A stretch of DNA of 64,000 nt from Aquipuribacter sp051216895 (GCF_051216895.1 NZ_JBPKAO010000003.1:124001-188000); one strand, 5' to 3'. Numbered from the stretch's first letter, positions 27,102 through 36,563 are shown. The notes: generated by a model from the letters alone, not told the origin. Numbers and translations are program-made.

Positions 27102-27298
27102 CAAAGGCTCGGCTAGTAGTAGTGGTCTTGGTCAGCGCGGTGGGCGTCTTCTCTTCTCTGTCGCTTCTGAACGCGTGGCAGTCGTCACCCCCCTATGCCC
27201 TTATCGATTTCGTCCCCGGCCTGCTCGGCTTGACGTGCCTGCTGGTCGCCCTTGCGGTCTTGCAATGGCGGCAAAGGCGGCACAAGCGGGTGGAGTGA
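27095..27298 (+). CDS. Small two-helix membrane protein, candidate immunity to the RHS toxin
   Basis: 67 aa from ATG 27095, which overlaps the last 7 bases of the RHS gene. It has two membrane helices (RLVVVVLVSAVGVFSSLSLL and FVPGLLGLTCLLVALAVLQW) and a basic C-terminus (RQRRHKRVE). Immunity proteins against membrane-active toxins are often of this type, and the overlap suggests co-translation with the toxin. GC is clearly lower than in the hut region. The family is not recognised; function rests on context. Confidence 0.6.
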   Translation: MVTKARLVVVVLVSAVGVFSSLSLLNAWQSSPPYALIDFVPGLLGLTCLLVALAVLQWRQRRHKRVE

Positions 27299-27455
27299 TT
27301 TAGGCGACGGCGCGTGCGTAGGCAGCAAAGTTCTCGGCGGTGCAGGACGGACCGCTGCGCCGGCTCGGGCTCGGCGACGATGGCCTCGTGGGCGGGCACA
27401 GCCGCCAGCCCGGTCACGGCGAACGTGGCGAGGACGAGCCCCGAGACCGGTAGCC

Positions 27456-27548
27456 TTCCCTCGATCGGCGCAACCGCGCCCCTGGCCGTGCTGCGAGCCC
27501 GGAAAGCGACGCGGGAGGCCCGCGAGCCTCTATCCCGACTGACGATGG
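27456..27548 (-). repeat. Interspersed ~94-bp element, subfamily I, copy 1
   Basis: In the minus orientation it starts with the head ATCGTCAGTCGGGAT and contains GGGCTCGCAGCACGGCC, shared with the copies at 35943, 45850 and 50402. It lies between the RHS immunity candidate and the next gene. Confidence 0.7.
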
Positions 27549-27591
27549 GCTACCGAACGGCCGCGGCCCGGTCATCGCACGGACACCAGGA

Positions 27592-28191
27592 GTGGTCGTG
27601 TGGCACCGTCGGGCCGTGAAAACGGCAAAGGCACAACGGAAGCTCCGCCAGGCCCTGGCGTCCCAGTTGCTGGTCGAGGTGCAGCGGAGCATCCGCGCAG
27701 CGACGGCGCCGGCGGGCTACGTCGTGGCCGTCGGCAGCAAGTGGGTGCTGCTGCATCACGTGAACGACAGCATTTCTCTCAACGGCTACGTCGCGGTCCG
27801 GTTGGCCGACGTCTCGTGCGTGATCCCGGACCGCTCGGCGGCGTTCGTGCGACGAGCCCTCGAACTGCAGGGCGAGTGGCCGCCCGGGCCCCCGCCCGGC
27901 GACGTCGACCTGGCGACAACGAGGGGTCTCGTCGACTCGTTTGTGGCCCTCCACCCCTTGGTGACCGTGCACGCCGAGAGGCAAGACCCTGACGTCTGCC
28001 GCATCGGCGTGCCGTACCGGGTTGAGCGCGGCCGCCTGGGCCTCATCGAGGTGACGCCGCAGGCGACGTGGGACGCCGAGCGACCCCGCGTCCACCGGCT
28101 GCGGCGCATCACGCGCCTGGACACGGGCCAGAGGTACGAGCGCGCCCTCTGGTCCGTGGCTGGGACACCTCCCAAGCACGGTCAGGGCTGA
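27592..28191 (+). CDS. Hypothetical protein downstream of the RHS module
   Basis: 199 aa from GTG 27592 (GTG 27598 also possible). Soluble, with no signal peptide or membrane helix. A central segment (YVVAVGSKWVLLHHVNDSIS, then GYVAVRLADVSCVIPD) looks like a beta-rich fold, followed by a Pro-rich loop and a basic C-terminus. Its place just after a polymorphic toxin and its immunity gene makes a second, orphan immunity gene possible. I do not recognise the family with certainty. Confidence 0.6.
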   Translation: MVVWHRRAVKTAKAQRKLRQALASQLLVEVQRSIRAATAPAGYVVAVGSKWVLLHHVNDSISLNGYVAVRLADVSCVIPDRSAAFVRRALELQGEWPPGPPPGDVDLATTRGLVDSFVALHPLVTVHAERQDPDVCRIGVPYRVERGRLGLIEVTPQATWDAERPRVHRLRRITRLDTGQRYERALWSVAGTPPKHGQG

Positions 28192-28223
28192 CACCCGTTC
28201 CGACAGCCCATGGGTACTCGGCG

Positions 28224-29324
28224 CTACCTGGGGATGAAGGCCGCGGCGGGGGTGTGCTCGAGGAGGTGGAGCAGCTGGAGGTGGACGTGTTCGAGGGTGG
28301 CGTCGGTGATGCCGTTGGCGATGATGGTGAGTTCGGCGATGGTGCCGTCGGGGTGCAGGTCGAGGGTGGCGCTGAGGGGCGAGGGCAGGGGGCCGGGGCC
28401 GTACCACTGTTCTTCCTCGGGGCTGCTGCTGCCGGGGTGGTGGTGCAGGTGGATGGCGGTGAGAAAGGCTTCGACGGCAGTCCGGTCGAGGTGGCGCTCA
28501 GGGGTGGGGTTCTCCATCTCCTCCTCGTGGGTGTCGTCGATGTCGTCGACGTGCAGCAGGCCGGTGGCGGTTCGGCTGGGCCAGACGACGATCTCGGCCT
28601 CGACGTCGCCGGGGCGTTCGGGCTCTCGGCGGTGAAGGGTGACGTCGACAGGGGCCTGCCCGGGGATGGGTGCCGGTGGAGTGGTCCCGGGGAGCAGGTG
28701 GCCCGTGTCGTCGACCTGGTAACCCTGCTCACGCAGCTTGCTCATGAGGTAGCTGGTGATGTCGCGATTCTTGGGCGGGTTCGTGGCGTCGAGGGCCTTG
28801 CCGAAGAAGTTGCTCGTGAGGTTGAACGTGGAGATCCAGGCGTTGCTGTCGGAGACCATGGCCGGGCCGAACGCGGACCTCGCCAGTTCGGGGGCGTGGA
28901 AGAAGACGGCCCAACGGAACGTGGGGTCGACAGTCGCTAGAGCGGCGGCGACGAGGTGGAGGCAGCCGTCGAGCACGAGCTGGTTCTTGTGTCCGTTGGG
29001 TCGGTCGAGCAGGTACTGCTGGTACGAGGGGCTGCCTTGGGTCCAGGGCGGAAGGCCGTCGCGGGGGTCGCGGCCGTCGGGTGGGGTGAGGTCGATGCCG
29101 GGCCGACCCGTGGCGGCCCAGGTCGGCAGCCAGTCCCACACCGCCCGGACCCCGGCGAGGTCGACCCGGCCGGGGTCGAGGTCCGGGCCGTCCTGGCGGC
29201 GGAGCAGGTCGAGCAGCCAGGCCAGCCGCTCGGGTCCCCGCGCGGTCAACCGGTCGACGAGAACCTGACAGTGCGCAGGAGATCGCTCGAAGTCGCGAGG
29301 CTCGAAATTAACTCTTACCGTCAC
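28224..29324 (-). CDS. Hypothetical protein, candidate partner of the upstream nuclease toxin
   Basis: 366 aa, no signal peptide and no membrane segments, acidic C-terminal third rich in His and Leu (HVHLQLLHLLEH). A Trp-rich N-terminal part (VWDWLPTWAATGRPG) precedes a segment FRWAVFFHAPELARSAFGPA. It starts 13 bp after the stop of the secreted nuclease gene on the same strand, the usual place of an immunity gene, but it is long for one. The family is not recognised. Confidence 0.6.
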   Translation of the reverse strand: MTVRVNFEPRDFERSPAHCQVLVDRLTARGPERLAWLLDLLRRQDGPDLDPGRVDLAGVRAVWDWLPTWAATGRPGIDLTPPDGRDPRDGLPPWTQGSPSYQQYLLDRPNGHKNQLVLDGCLHLVAAALATVDPTFRWAVFFHAPELARSAFGPAMVSDSNAWISTFNLTSNFFGKALDATNPPKNRDITSYLMSKLREQGYQVDDTGHLLPGTTPPAPIPGQAPVDVTLHRREPERPGDVEAEIVVWPSRTATGLLHVDDIDDTHEEEMENPTPERHLDRTAVEAFLTAIHLHHHPGSSSPEEEQWYGPGPLPSPLSATLDLHPDGTIAELTIIANGITDATLEHVHLQLLHLLEHTPAAAFIPR

Positions 29325-29337
29325 GGTGTCCAGGCTC

Positions 29338-32300
29338 TCACGGTAGGTGGATGTAGTAGGGGACGCCTAGCTTCTGGAGGTGCGCGATGAGTGCCCTGCT
29401 GGGTCCGCCTCGGCCGGTGGTGCCGGAGATGAAGAAGTGCCACTCCGCAGCACCGACTAGTTCGTCCACATCGGCGACCAGGGCCGCGTCTCGGTCGGCT
29501 TGCTGCCGGATTCGGGAGCGGGCGGAGACCTCCCCGACCTTGATCTCAGCGATCGTGTGTCCCAACGTGTCATCGGGCAGGACCACGGTTCGTTCTTCTA
29601 TGGCGTCGGGGGTACGGCGCTTGCCCGCGATGGTGTAAGTCTCGGCCTTTTGCGCCCCGGTGGCGGCGCGGAATAGGTTCTCCCCGTCACTGCCGAGCAT
29701 GGGCGTGCCGGGGCTTCCGCCTGGCCAGTTGATGGTGCGGGTGGTGGCGGCGTTGTCGAGGCCGTGCTTGAGCTTGTCGAGGTCTTGTCGGCTGCGGGCG
29801 AATCGCAACAGGGTGTCGTCGGATACTCCGCGGGCCTTGAGGGCGGGTACGGCGTCCGGGAAGGCCTTGGTCAGGATGTCGAGGCGTATGGCGTCGGTTA
29901 CCCCGTCGAACTGGTCGAGGTAGCGCATGGCCGCGTACTTCAGGGCGGAGTTGACGCCTGGCTGGCTGACGAAGCGGCTGATGGAGCTGACGCTGCGGAC
30001 GGCGTCGCCGGCGACGGGGACGAGGCCGACGGCGGCGAAGGTGGCGTTGAGGGGTTCGCCTTGGTAGGCGCTGGCGAAGAAGTCGCGGACGTCGCCGTAG
30101 ACCAGGAGGCTGCTGGCCAGGGAACCGGCGAGCCAGGGGATTGTGTCGCGGGAGCAGGCGCTGGCGGCCTCGCCGCAGAATGCGCCGACGAGGAAGTCGT
30201 CGTACCACTCTTGGGGGGTGACGGGGTGGTCGAAGACGACGGGGTCGAACCCGTCGTTGAAGTTCTCGACCTCGTGGGCGTCGCTCCACTGGTCGTCGTC
30301 GCTGTTGGGCTCCAGGGGGTCGGTGCCCCAGACGATTTCGCTGGCGTCGTCCAGACCGTCGCTGTCGCTGTCGTACCAGAGGGCGTTCGTGCCGTATTCG
30401 AGCTCGGTGGTGTCGGACAGGTCGTCGCCGTCACTGTCTTCCAACAGCGGGTTGGACACCATGTCGTAGAGGTGGAAGCCCTCGACGAAGCTGTCGGTGC
30501 CGGCCTGGGCCGGTGTCAGGGGCGTGCCGAGTTCGACGCCGTCGTCGAGGCCGTCGTCGTCGCTGTCAGGGTCGTCGGGGTAAGTGCGGACGAACAGCTG
30601 GGAGTGGGAGTCCTGGACGCCGACCTTCTCGATGTAGTCGCTGACCCCGTCGCCGTCGGAGTCCAGGGTCTTGTCCGACTCGGGGGGCAGCTCGCGGAGT
30701 CGGTCGATCGGCGGGGGCGGCGCGAGGTGGGTGTAGGAGCCCTCGGTGGCGCTGGCCAGGGTCTGCAGCAGGGTGGTGTGGGACTGCGGCCCCATGGCGA
30801 TGACGTGGACGGACGGCGACGGGTCGAGTCCGGCGTTCGGCGTGGGGTCGAACGTCTCTGGGTCGTTGAAGGCAGGGTAGTCACTGAAAATGGTGCCGTC
30901 GGTCAGATAGACGACGCTGCGCTGCCGACAATCCGAGCGCCAGAAGGGTGTGGAGTCGGCGGAGTCCGCGAGAACTTGAGTTCGGTACAGGCCCGGCCCG
31001 GGACCTCCGAAGGGCTCAAAACCACTCGCGTGAGCCATCACGTCGTCGACTGCGGCTGCAACCTGTGAGGGCTGGCTACTCCAGGGCAGTTCGACGGTGG
31101 AAAAGGCTGCGGTGAAGGTGTCGTCGATATTCCCTGTGTCTGCGATAACGGTCGCGAGGTCGCCACTGGCAAGATCGTCTACGTAGCCGTCGAGGTGGCC
31201 TTTGGCGTCGGCGAGGTTTCCCCAGGAGTACATGGAGTCGGAGTCGTCGAGGACGAACGCGATCTGCGTGGCCTGCTCGGTGGCGTTGCACGCGAGCCGC
31301 ACGTCGTTCATGGCGTCTTCGCTGACCACTGCGTAGGTGCCGGACGCGGCGTCTTCACCGATGAGCTGCACGGTGGCAAGACCGGACCTGGTCGCTGCGT
31401 CGGCGTCGGCGTTCAGGTCCACGGTCGGGGTCTGCGGCAGCTGCTCCCAGCCATCACCTCCGGCCCGGTAAACGCTCACGTCGGATGTCGCGGTGATGCC
31501 CGTGGCGTCGAAAGGCACGGCAAGCGCGACCGTCGTGGCGCTGCGTTCAGGTGCTGTGGCCGTAACGCGGGCCGCGTCGACGCCGTCCAGGGAGACGGTG
31601 AGCGCGTGGGACCGCATCCCCGCCAGCGGCGGCAGCCCGCTCGGGGATTCCACGAACTCCGACCCGCCGAGGGTGGTGTCGGTGTCGTGCCAGGTGAGGG
31701 TCGGGCGCAGGGTGTTCTTCGCCGCCGACGACACTTGGACCGTGGCCACGGCGCCGGACCCGTCGTCAGCTTCATGGCCCTGCCGGGAGATTTCGTCGGC
31801 GTCGGGCACGCCGTCGTCGTCGGAGTCTGCGGACAGTGGGTCGAGACCGAGCCGGGCCTCGGTGTCGTCGCTGAGGCCGTCGTCATCGGAGTCGATGGAC
31901 GTCGGGTCGGTTCCGGCCGCGATCTCATCGGCGTCGGTAAGGGAGTCCCCGTCGGAATCGGCACTGACCGGGTCACTGCCCAGGGTCTGCTCGTCCAGGT
32001 TCGACACGGTGTCCTCGTCCAGGTCAGCCGCGCCGTCCGCCACACCGTCGCCGTCACTGTCGGCGGAGTCCGGGGCCGTATGCAGACGCATCGACACGAT
32101 CTCGAAGAGGTCCGTGAGCCCGTCACCGTCACCGTCCACCGCCGTGGGGTCCCCCCGCAAGGGAACCTCCACCCCGTCCGGCAGGCCGTCGCCGTCGCTA
32201 TCCGCCGGGTCGGCGTAGTCCAGGCCCACGCCCAACAGCGCCGCCGTGAGGTCAAGCACCCCTGTCTCGAACGCCGCGGCGGCCGCGGGTGCGTCGTCGT

Positions 32301-32808
32301 TCTGCCAGTGGGTCTCGCCGCTGGCGTGCTGACCCTCGGCGGCCACCACCGCGGCCGAGATGTCAGCGCTCTCGCCAACCTCGAGCAGTGGCATCAAGAA
32401 CTCGGCGTCCCCGATCAGCGCGGTCAGCTGCAGACGTGAGGCCGCAAGCAGCCGCCCCAGCGCTCTGGCTTCGCTGGTCGGGCGGGGCTTGGCCTGCCAC
32501 TGGACGTCCACCGTGACTACGGCCGCGTCGGTGGCACCCAGGAAGCCGTCCACGCCGGCCACACCATCCGGGCGCTCCAGGCGGGTCACACCGCTGATTG
32601 AGCGCAGAGCCTCCTCCTCGGCCGCGCTCAACCCCACGAAACTCGCGGAGTCCGCCACCGACGTGCGGAGCGCAACCGCGCTCACCTCGTCGAAGTCCCG
32701 ATAGTCCGACGGGCCCACCTTGTTGAGCGCCAAGGCCGGCGGTGACATCACCACCGCCAACGTCACCCCCGCCAACGCAGCGACTGTCGACCTGAATGCC
32801 TGTCTCAC
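29338..32808 (-). CDS. Secreted polymorphic toxin: VWA and Ca-binding repeats with a PD-(D/E)xK nuclease tip
   Basis: 1156 aa from a GTG at 32808 after a GGGGGGT site. A signal peptide (AALAGVTLAVVMSPPALA) opens the protein. Two blocks of thrombospondin-type-3 Ca-binding repeats (DSDGDGLPDGVE-like, about residues 200-330 and 730-870) flank a von Willebrand A domain with an intact MIDAS motif (LDDSDSM). A pretoxin segment GLVPVAGDAVRSVSSISRFV precedes the last 150 residues, where RRTPDAIEER and AEIKVGEVSARSRIRQQADRD give the D...ExK core of a restriction-endonuclease-fold toxin. Likely exported and Ca-stabilised, delivering a DNase or RNase to rivals. A 366-aa gene follows at 13 bp. Confidence 0.8.
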   Translation of the reverse strand: MRQAFRSTVAALAGVTLAVVMSPPALALNKVGPSDYRDFDEVSAVALRTSVADSASFVGLSAAEEEALRSISGVTRLERPDGVAGVDGFLGATDAAVVTVDVQWQAKPRPTSEARALGRLLAASRLQLTALIGDAEFLMPLLEVGESADISAAVVAAEGQHASGETHWQNDDAPAAAAAFETGVLDLTAALLGVGLDYADPADSDGDGLPDGVEVPLRGDPTAVDGDGDGLTDLFEIVSMRLHTAPDSADSDGDGVADGAADLDEDTVSNLDEQTLGSDPVSADSDGDSLTDADEIAAGTDPTSIDSDDDGLSDDTEARLGLDPLSADSDDDGVPDADEISRQGHEADDGSGAVATVQVSSAAKNTLRPTLTWHDTDTTLGGSEFVESPSGLPPLAGMRSHALTVSLDGVDAARVTATAPERSATTVALAVPFDATGITATSDVSVYRAGGDGWEQLPQTPTVDLNADADAATRSGLATVQLIGEDAASGTYAVVSEDAMNDVRLACNATEQATQIAFVLDDSDSMYSWGNLADAKGHLDGYVDDLASGDLATVIADTGNIDDTFTAAFSTVELPWSSQPSQVAAAVDDVMAHASGFEPFGGPGPGLYRTQVLADSADSTPFWRSDCRQRSVVYLTDGTIFSDYPAFNDPETFDPTPNAGLDPSPSVHVIAMGPQSHTTLLQTLASATEGSYTHLAPPPPIDRLRELPPESDKTLDSDGDGVSDYIEKVGVQDSHSQLFVRTYPDDPDSDDDGLDDGVELGTPLTPAQAGTDSFVEGFHLYDMVSNPLLEDSDGDDLSDTTELEYGTNALWYDSDSDGLDDASEIVWGTDPLEPNSDDDQWSDAHEVENFNDGFDPVVFDHPVTPQEWYDDFLVGAFCGEAASACSRDTIPWLAGSLASSLLVYGDVRDFFASAYQGEPLNATFAAVGLVPVAGDAVRSVSSISRFVSQPGVNSALKYAAMRYLDQFDGVTDAIRLDILTKAFPDAVPALKARGVSDDTLLRFARSRQDLDKLKHGLDNAATTRTINWPGGSPGTPMLGSDGENLFRAATGAQKAETYTIAGKRRTPDAIEERTVVLPDDTLGHTIAEIKVGEVSARSRIRQQADRDAALVADVDELVGAAEWHFFISGTTGRGGPSRALIAHLQKLGVPYYIHLP

Positions 32809-33316
32809 GGTTACCCCCCAAATCGTGACCACCCGTACGAACGTGAGCGAACACGCCAACACGTTGCGTTGTCACTGGGCGGTGAACGAGTGAGGGAGAG
32901 AGTCACCCGTACGGCCCAACCCGCCTGGGCCCTGCAGGCCCCTTCAGACCCGGGCCAGGCTCGAGGCGGATCTGCGCGGGTCCGACGTCCGCGGAGCGGG
33001 GATGGCCACGGCGCTGTGCCTCACCCGCCCCCTGGCTCGAAGCGGCCCGCGGCGACGCCCGCACGACAAGCCCCGACGTCCACGACAAGCCTGCGCCCTG
33101 GGGCTGACCCACGAGGTCTGCTTCGCCCGACGGAGACCGCCGAACTCGGGCACAAAGACCGTCCCAGCAGCGGACCCCTCACTGACGCAGCCGGCCCTCG
33201 CGAAGGGCGATCGAGGCGGATTCCAGCGTCGAGGGCCCGTGGGCGGTCCGTCCGGCAGAGGATCCTCAGGTGACAATCCCGCCCCTCGCGCGCGACCGCC
33301 GTGCCAGGCTGCGGGC
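32809..33316. other. Divergent intergenic region
   Basis: About 510 bp between the nuclease toxin and a lipoprotein gene. Apart from one interspersed element at 33173-33264, no gene with supportable coding content was found. Confidence 0.4.
33173..33264 (-). repeat. Interspersed ~94-bp element, subfamily II, copy 2
   Basis: About 85% identical by eye to the copy at 42034-42127, from GACCCCTCACTGACGCAGCC at the left end to GTCCGTCCGGCAGAGGATC at the right end. Confidence 0.8.
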
Positions 33317-33730
33317 ATGGTGGCCTCGATGCGCGGCCCGGTGGTGGTCCTCGGGTGCGCCCTGGTGCTTGCCGGCTGCGGGAGCGGGAGCGGTGACGCT
33401 GCTTCCCCTAGCAGCGACGGCCTGGCTTGCGAGGGCGAGGAGCTCGCCACCTGGTCGCTACACCTCAATCAGGACGGCTCGGCGGATCTTGCCGAGCTGG
33501 GCGACCAAGACCCGGCGGCCGCCGTGGTCGAGGCGATGCCGGAGCTGGCCGGTGCGCGGCTCGAGGTCGGCGAGGAGTCCCTCGCAGACGATCAGGAGTC
33601 GGTAGACGTCGTGGCGGACTTCGGTGCCGGGCCGCAGGTACGCGCTACCGCGACCCGGAGCGGCTCGGAGCCCTGGGTGGCCGACTTCGTCGAGGCGTGT
33701 TCGGAGGTCCTGCCGCTCTCCGGCGGCTGA
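33317..33730 (+). CDS. Putative lipoprotein
   Basis: 137 aa from ATG 33317. The signal sequence ends in a lipobox (VLAGC), so the protein is probably lipidated and held on the outer face of the membrane. The mature part is acidic and Ala/Glu-rich (DLAELGDQDPAAAVVEAMPE). The family is not recognised. It stands alone between intergenic gaps. Confidence 0.7.
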   Translation: MVASMRGPVVVLGCALVLAGCGSGSGDAASPSSDGLACEGEELATWSLHLNQDGSADLAELGDQDPAAAVVEAMPELAGARLEVGEESLADDQESVDVVADFGAGPQVRATATRSGSEPWVADFVEACSEVLPLSGG

Positions 33731-33954
33731 CCTCGCCGCGCTCCGGCGCCGAAAGGTCATCAGTCACTGGCGCTCCGCATGCCGATCCCCGACCGGACGA
33801 GCTGCGGGCGGCGCCCTTTCGCCAACTCCGGGGTCAGTAGCGGCGCTCCGGACGGGGTTGCACCGGTAGTGGGTCGCCTATCGGAGCGGCCGGGAGTGAG
33901 ACGTGAGGCGGGACCTGGCTAACGCGCCAGCGCCCCTCTTGACATGATCCGCCC

Positions 33955-34329
33955 ATGGGCCAAGAGGAGCAGATCGAGATACCACTCGCCGCGGACGAGC
34001 TCACGTTCCTACGCGCCGCGCTCCTGGACTGGGGAGGGCCCGCGCGTCCCAACGATGCTCTCGCACTTGCCATGGGTTTCTCCGCTGCCGGCCGGGTCTC
34101 CGGCGAGGCATGGGAGCTCTGGGAACGCATCGACAGCACCTCAGCGCTCACCGTGGCGGACTGGCGGAGAACCCTTCTGGCCGCAGAGATCGTCTTCGTG
34201 AGCGACGTGTACGGGAGCGGGCTTGATTGGCCCATCACCACCGGCCTCGACGACGCGGAGTCGATCGAGGTGCTTCGTCGCCTACAGCTCAAGATGGCCA
34301 GGCACCTTCCTGGCGGCTGGCGTGCTTGA
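33955..34329 (+). CDS. Hypothetical small soluble protein
   Basis: 124 aa, ATG start, acidic and Trp-rich (ALLDWGGPARPND, EAWELWERIDSTS). It has no signal peptide or membrane helix. Its size and composition resemble immunity-type proteins common in such regions, but no toxin gene is adjacent and the family is not recognised. Confidence 0.65.
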   Translation: MGQEEQIEIPLAADELTFLRAALLDWGGPARPNDALALAMGFSAAGRVSGEAWELWERIDSTSALTVADWRRTLLAAEIVFVSDVYGSGLDWPITTGLDDAESIEVLRRLQLKMARHLPGGWRA

Positions 34330-34821
34330 CCACCATTCGGGGCCTTGGGGACGCCCGGTCATCGATCGTCTGTCGGGTCAGTCGGCAACCGGAGACGGAG
34401 CCAAGGCGGTTCAGGGCTGGTCGAACGCATCCCGGGCAGCAGCGCCCAGCGCGTCCGGCTCACCGAACGCGACGTCCGCACGTAGATCGCCCGTCAGGCC
34501 AGACGGTTCCGTCGGCCGGCTCCACTGCCGTCCGACAACGGCTCCGCCCACTGCAGCCACGCCGCCGGCTTGGCCTTCCGCCGCTTCCTGCATGCGACAG
34601 GGAAGCCGACCCACGCCGAGCCCTGCCAGCACATCCTCTCGACGATATGCGCGCCGCTGGCGGTGGTGAACGCGCAGCAACGCTCGTTCATCGTCTCGTA
34701 AGGACCTCGCACCCCGAGCGTGGAAGTGGGCGTGGACGTAAGGGCGCCGTAATGGTTTTTGCCCAGAGCTCGGGCGACAGTCAGTGAGCACGTCCACCCC
34801 TCACGACCCCAAGGAGCACCA
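34330..34821. other. Intergenic region with one doubtful small ORF
   Basis: About 490 bp. The minus strand has an ATG-initiated frame at 34494-34694 (66 aa, Cys- and Trp-rich: NERCCAFTTASGAHIVERMC), which might be a small gene or a decayed fragment. Nothing else is seen. Confidence 0.3.
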
Positions 34822-35787
34822 ATGTCTCGTCGAGCCCTCCTGCCGACCGCCCGGCTCGGGACCGCCCTGGTCACCGGCGCGGTCCTGATCGCCTCCACCG
34901 TCATGGGCGCGGCCAGCGCCCAGGCCGCCACGTCCGTGGCCGACAACCAGGCCACCGTGCTGCGGATCGGTGGGGCCCCCGTGTCTGGGGCGACCGGCGT
35001 CCCGGCGGGCCGGACCCTGACACCGGTCCAGCTGGTGACGTCCGACCCCGTGACGTCCGCGACCCCATCGACGGCCATCAGCGACGGGACCACCCTTCAG
35101 GGCCCTGTGCCCGGGGTGCGCACGAAGAGGTTCACGATCCCGGCCGTCCCGGCGGAACAGGTGACGTTCCGCATCGACGGTGCGTCGGTGGCCACGAGTG
35201 TCCCCGTCCTGCAGGCCGCGTTCCTGGAGACCGACGCGGGACGGGTGTCGGGGGTGCTGTTCACCGCCGGCGGCACGTCCTACCTGGTCCCTCGGGGTCC
35301 GCTCGCCGCTGCGACCCGCACGGTGGCCCCGTCCACGGTGAACCCGCAGGCCCTCGGCAGCCTCATCACCTACGAGTACGGTCTGCTGCCGGTCGGGGCG
35401 CAGCCGCGCACCGGCGCCACCTTCGAGGTGGAGACGAGCGGTTCAACCGTCTACGCGTCGCGGACCAGCACCCGGAACGTCTACGACGCCGACGCCGTCC
35501 GCGGCAACGCCGACGCGCTGGCCGAGGAGCTGGTGCTACCCCGCGTCTCCGTCCCCGAGACCGAGGTAATTGCGACGGTGACCCTACGCAGCGGCGCCAC
35601 GGTGGCCGTTCGAGGACTCCGCTACCAGACCAACTTCAGCTACGGGCTGGGCGTGACGACGTGGGCCTTCGACCGAGCCGCCCTGGCGGCGGCCGGCGCG
35701 ACAGTCGCCGACGTCACCGGCGTCATCTCCTTCGGCACCACCGACCACTCACTCACCTGGCAGGACCTCGGGTTCGACCTCATCTGA
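34822..35787 (+). CDS. Secreted protein of unknown function
   Basis: 321 aa from ATG 34822 with AAGGAG at good distance. A clear signal peptide (LVTGAVLIASTVMGAASAQA) precedes a mature part rich in Ser, Thr and Val, with repeated beta-strand-like segments and no cysteines. No membrane anchor is visible at the C-terminus, so it is probably released or bound to the wall non-covalently. A strong hairpin terminator follows 12 bp after the stop. The family is not recognised. Confidence 0.75.
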   Translation: MSRRALLPTARLGTALVTGAVLIASTVMGAASAQAATSVADNQATVLRIGGAPVSGATGVPAGRTLTPVQLVTSDPVTSATPSTAISDGTTLQGPVPGVRTKRFTIPAVPAEQVTFRIDGASVATSVPVLQAAFLETDAGRVSGVLFTAGGTSYLVPRGPLAAATRTVAPSTVNPQALGSLITYEYGLLPVGAQPRTGATFEVETSGSTVYASRTSTRNVYDADAVRGNADALAEELVLPRVSVPETEVIATVTLRSGATVAVRGLRYQTNFSYGLGVTTWAFDRAALAAAGATVADVTGVISFGTTDHSLTWQDLGFDLI

Positions 35788-35799
35788 CCTGAGCGCTCA

Positions 35800-35841
35800 G
35801 CACCGACGGGGCCACCTGGAACCGGGCAGCCCCGTCGGTGC
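35800..35841 (+). terminator. Hairpin terminator
   Basis: Perfect 13-bp stem GCACCGACGGGGC / GCCCCGTCGGTGC with a 16-base loop, 12 bp after the secreted-protein stop. There is no T-tract, as is common in high-GC actinobacteria. Confidence 0.75.
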
Positions 35842-35942
35842 CACCCGACATGGTTGCCCTCACCACCGCCTCGCTTAACGGCGCGCCGCTCCCAGTTGCG
35901 CGCCACCACGTCTCGGCAGCGCGGGAAGGTACACCTGAAGGG

Positions 35943-36037
35943 GACCCTCCATCGGTGCGACCTCGCTCAAGGCCGTGCTGAAAGCCCCGAAAGGCGCCCG
36001 CGGGACGCCACGAGCCTCTGTCCCGGCTGCCGATCGC
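35943..36037 (-). repeat. Interspersed ~94-bp element, subfamily I, copy 3
   Basis: On the minus strand it reads from GCGATCGGCAGCCGGGACAG to GAGGTCGCACCGATGGAGGG and shares CAGCACGGCC with the other subfamily I copies. It lies between convergent genes. Confidence 0.8.
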
Positions 36038-36067
36038 TCTGCAGGGCACAGTGGCGTCAGGCGTGCC

Positions 36068-36562
36068 TCAGCGATCACCCGGAGCGATCAGGTCATCGAT
36101 CTGGTTGATCGCTAGGGAGGCACCCTCGACAACGCCCATGTCCAGGACCTGCTGCAGTGCCTCGGCGGAGGCGTAGGTACTGACGTAGGTCGCCCGAGTG
36201 CCGCCTTCGTGGGCGGCGAAGGCGTATGAGTTCGTGCTGACGGGCAGGTCGGGGTTGACGTCGAAGTTCTCGTCGGCGAAGGCGTCCTGGAACGTGAACC
36301 GCGTGGTCTCCTCGACGGTCTGGAGGTCCCAGACGCCGGCGAACTTCTCCCCCTCCGGGGAGGTCATGTAGTAGGTGGACCGTGACCCGGGCGTCAAGGC
36401 GTGGTCCACGAACGTGGCGGGGTAGGTCGGCGGGCCGAACACCTTCTCCAGCTGGCGCGCGTCGGCGTACACCTGCCAGATCCGCTGCACCGGGGCCGCG
36501 AAGTCGGCCACGATGGTCAGGGTCAGGGTGTTCAGGTCGTGCGTGACGTCGGTGACGGGCAT
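36068..36562 (-). CDS. SRPBCC (AHSA1-like) domain protein
   Basis: 164 aa from the ATG at 36562, two bases after the ArsR stop region. The N-terminus ADFAAPVQRIWQVYADARQLEKVFGPP is the START/AHSA1-like opening, and the core (GSRSTYYMTSPEGEKFAGVW) follows the family pattern of a hydrophobic cavity binding a small ligand. Paired ArsR-SRPBCC genes are common in actinobacteria; the ligand is generally unknown. Confidence 0.88.
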   Translation of the reverse strand: MPVTDVTHDLNTLTLTIVADFAAPVQRIWQVYADARQLEKVFGPPTYPATFVDHALTPGSRSTYYMTSPEGEKFAGVWDLQTVEETTRFTFQDAFADENFDVNPDLPVSTNSYAFAAHEGGTRATYVSTYASAEALQQVLDMGVVEGASLAINQIDDLIAPGDR

Positions 36563-36563
36563 G

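Noticed and set aside
34494..34694. 66-aa minus-strand Cys-rich ORF
   Set aside because: Only weak coding evidence; kept as a note in the intergenic entry, not as a gene.
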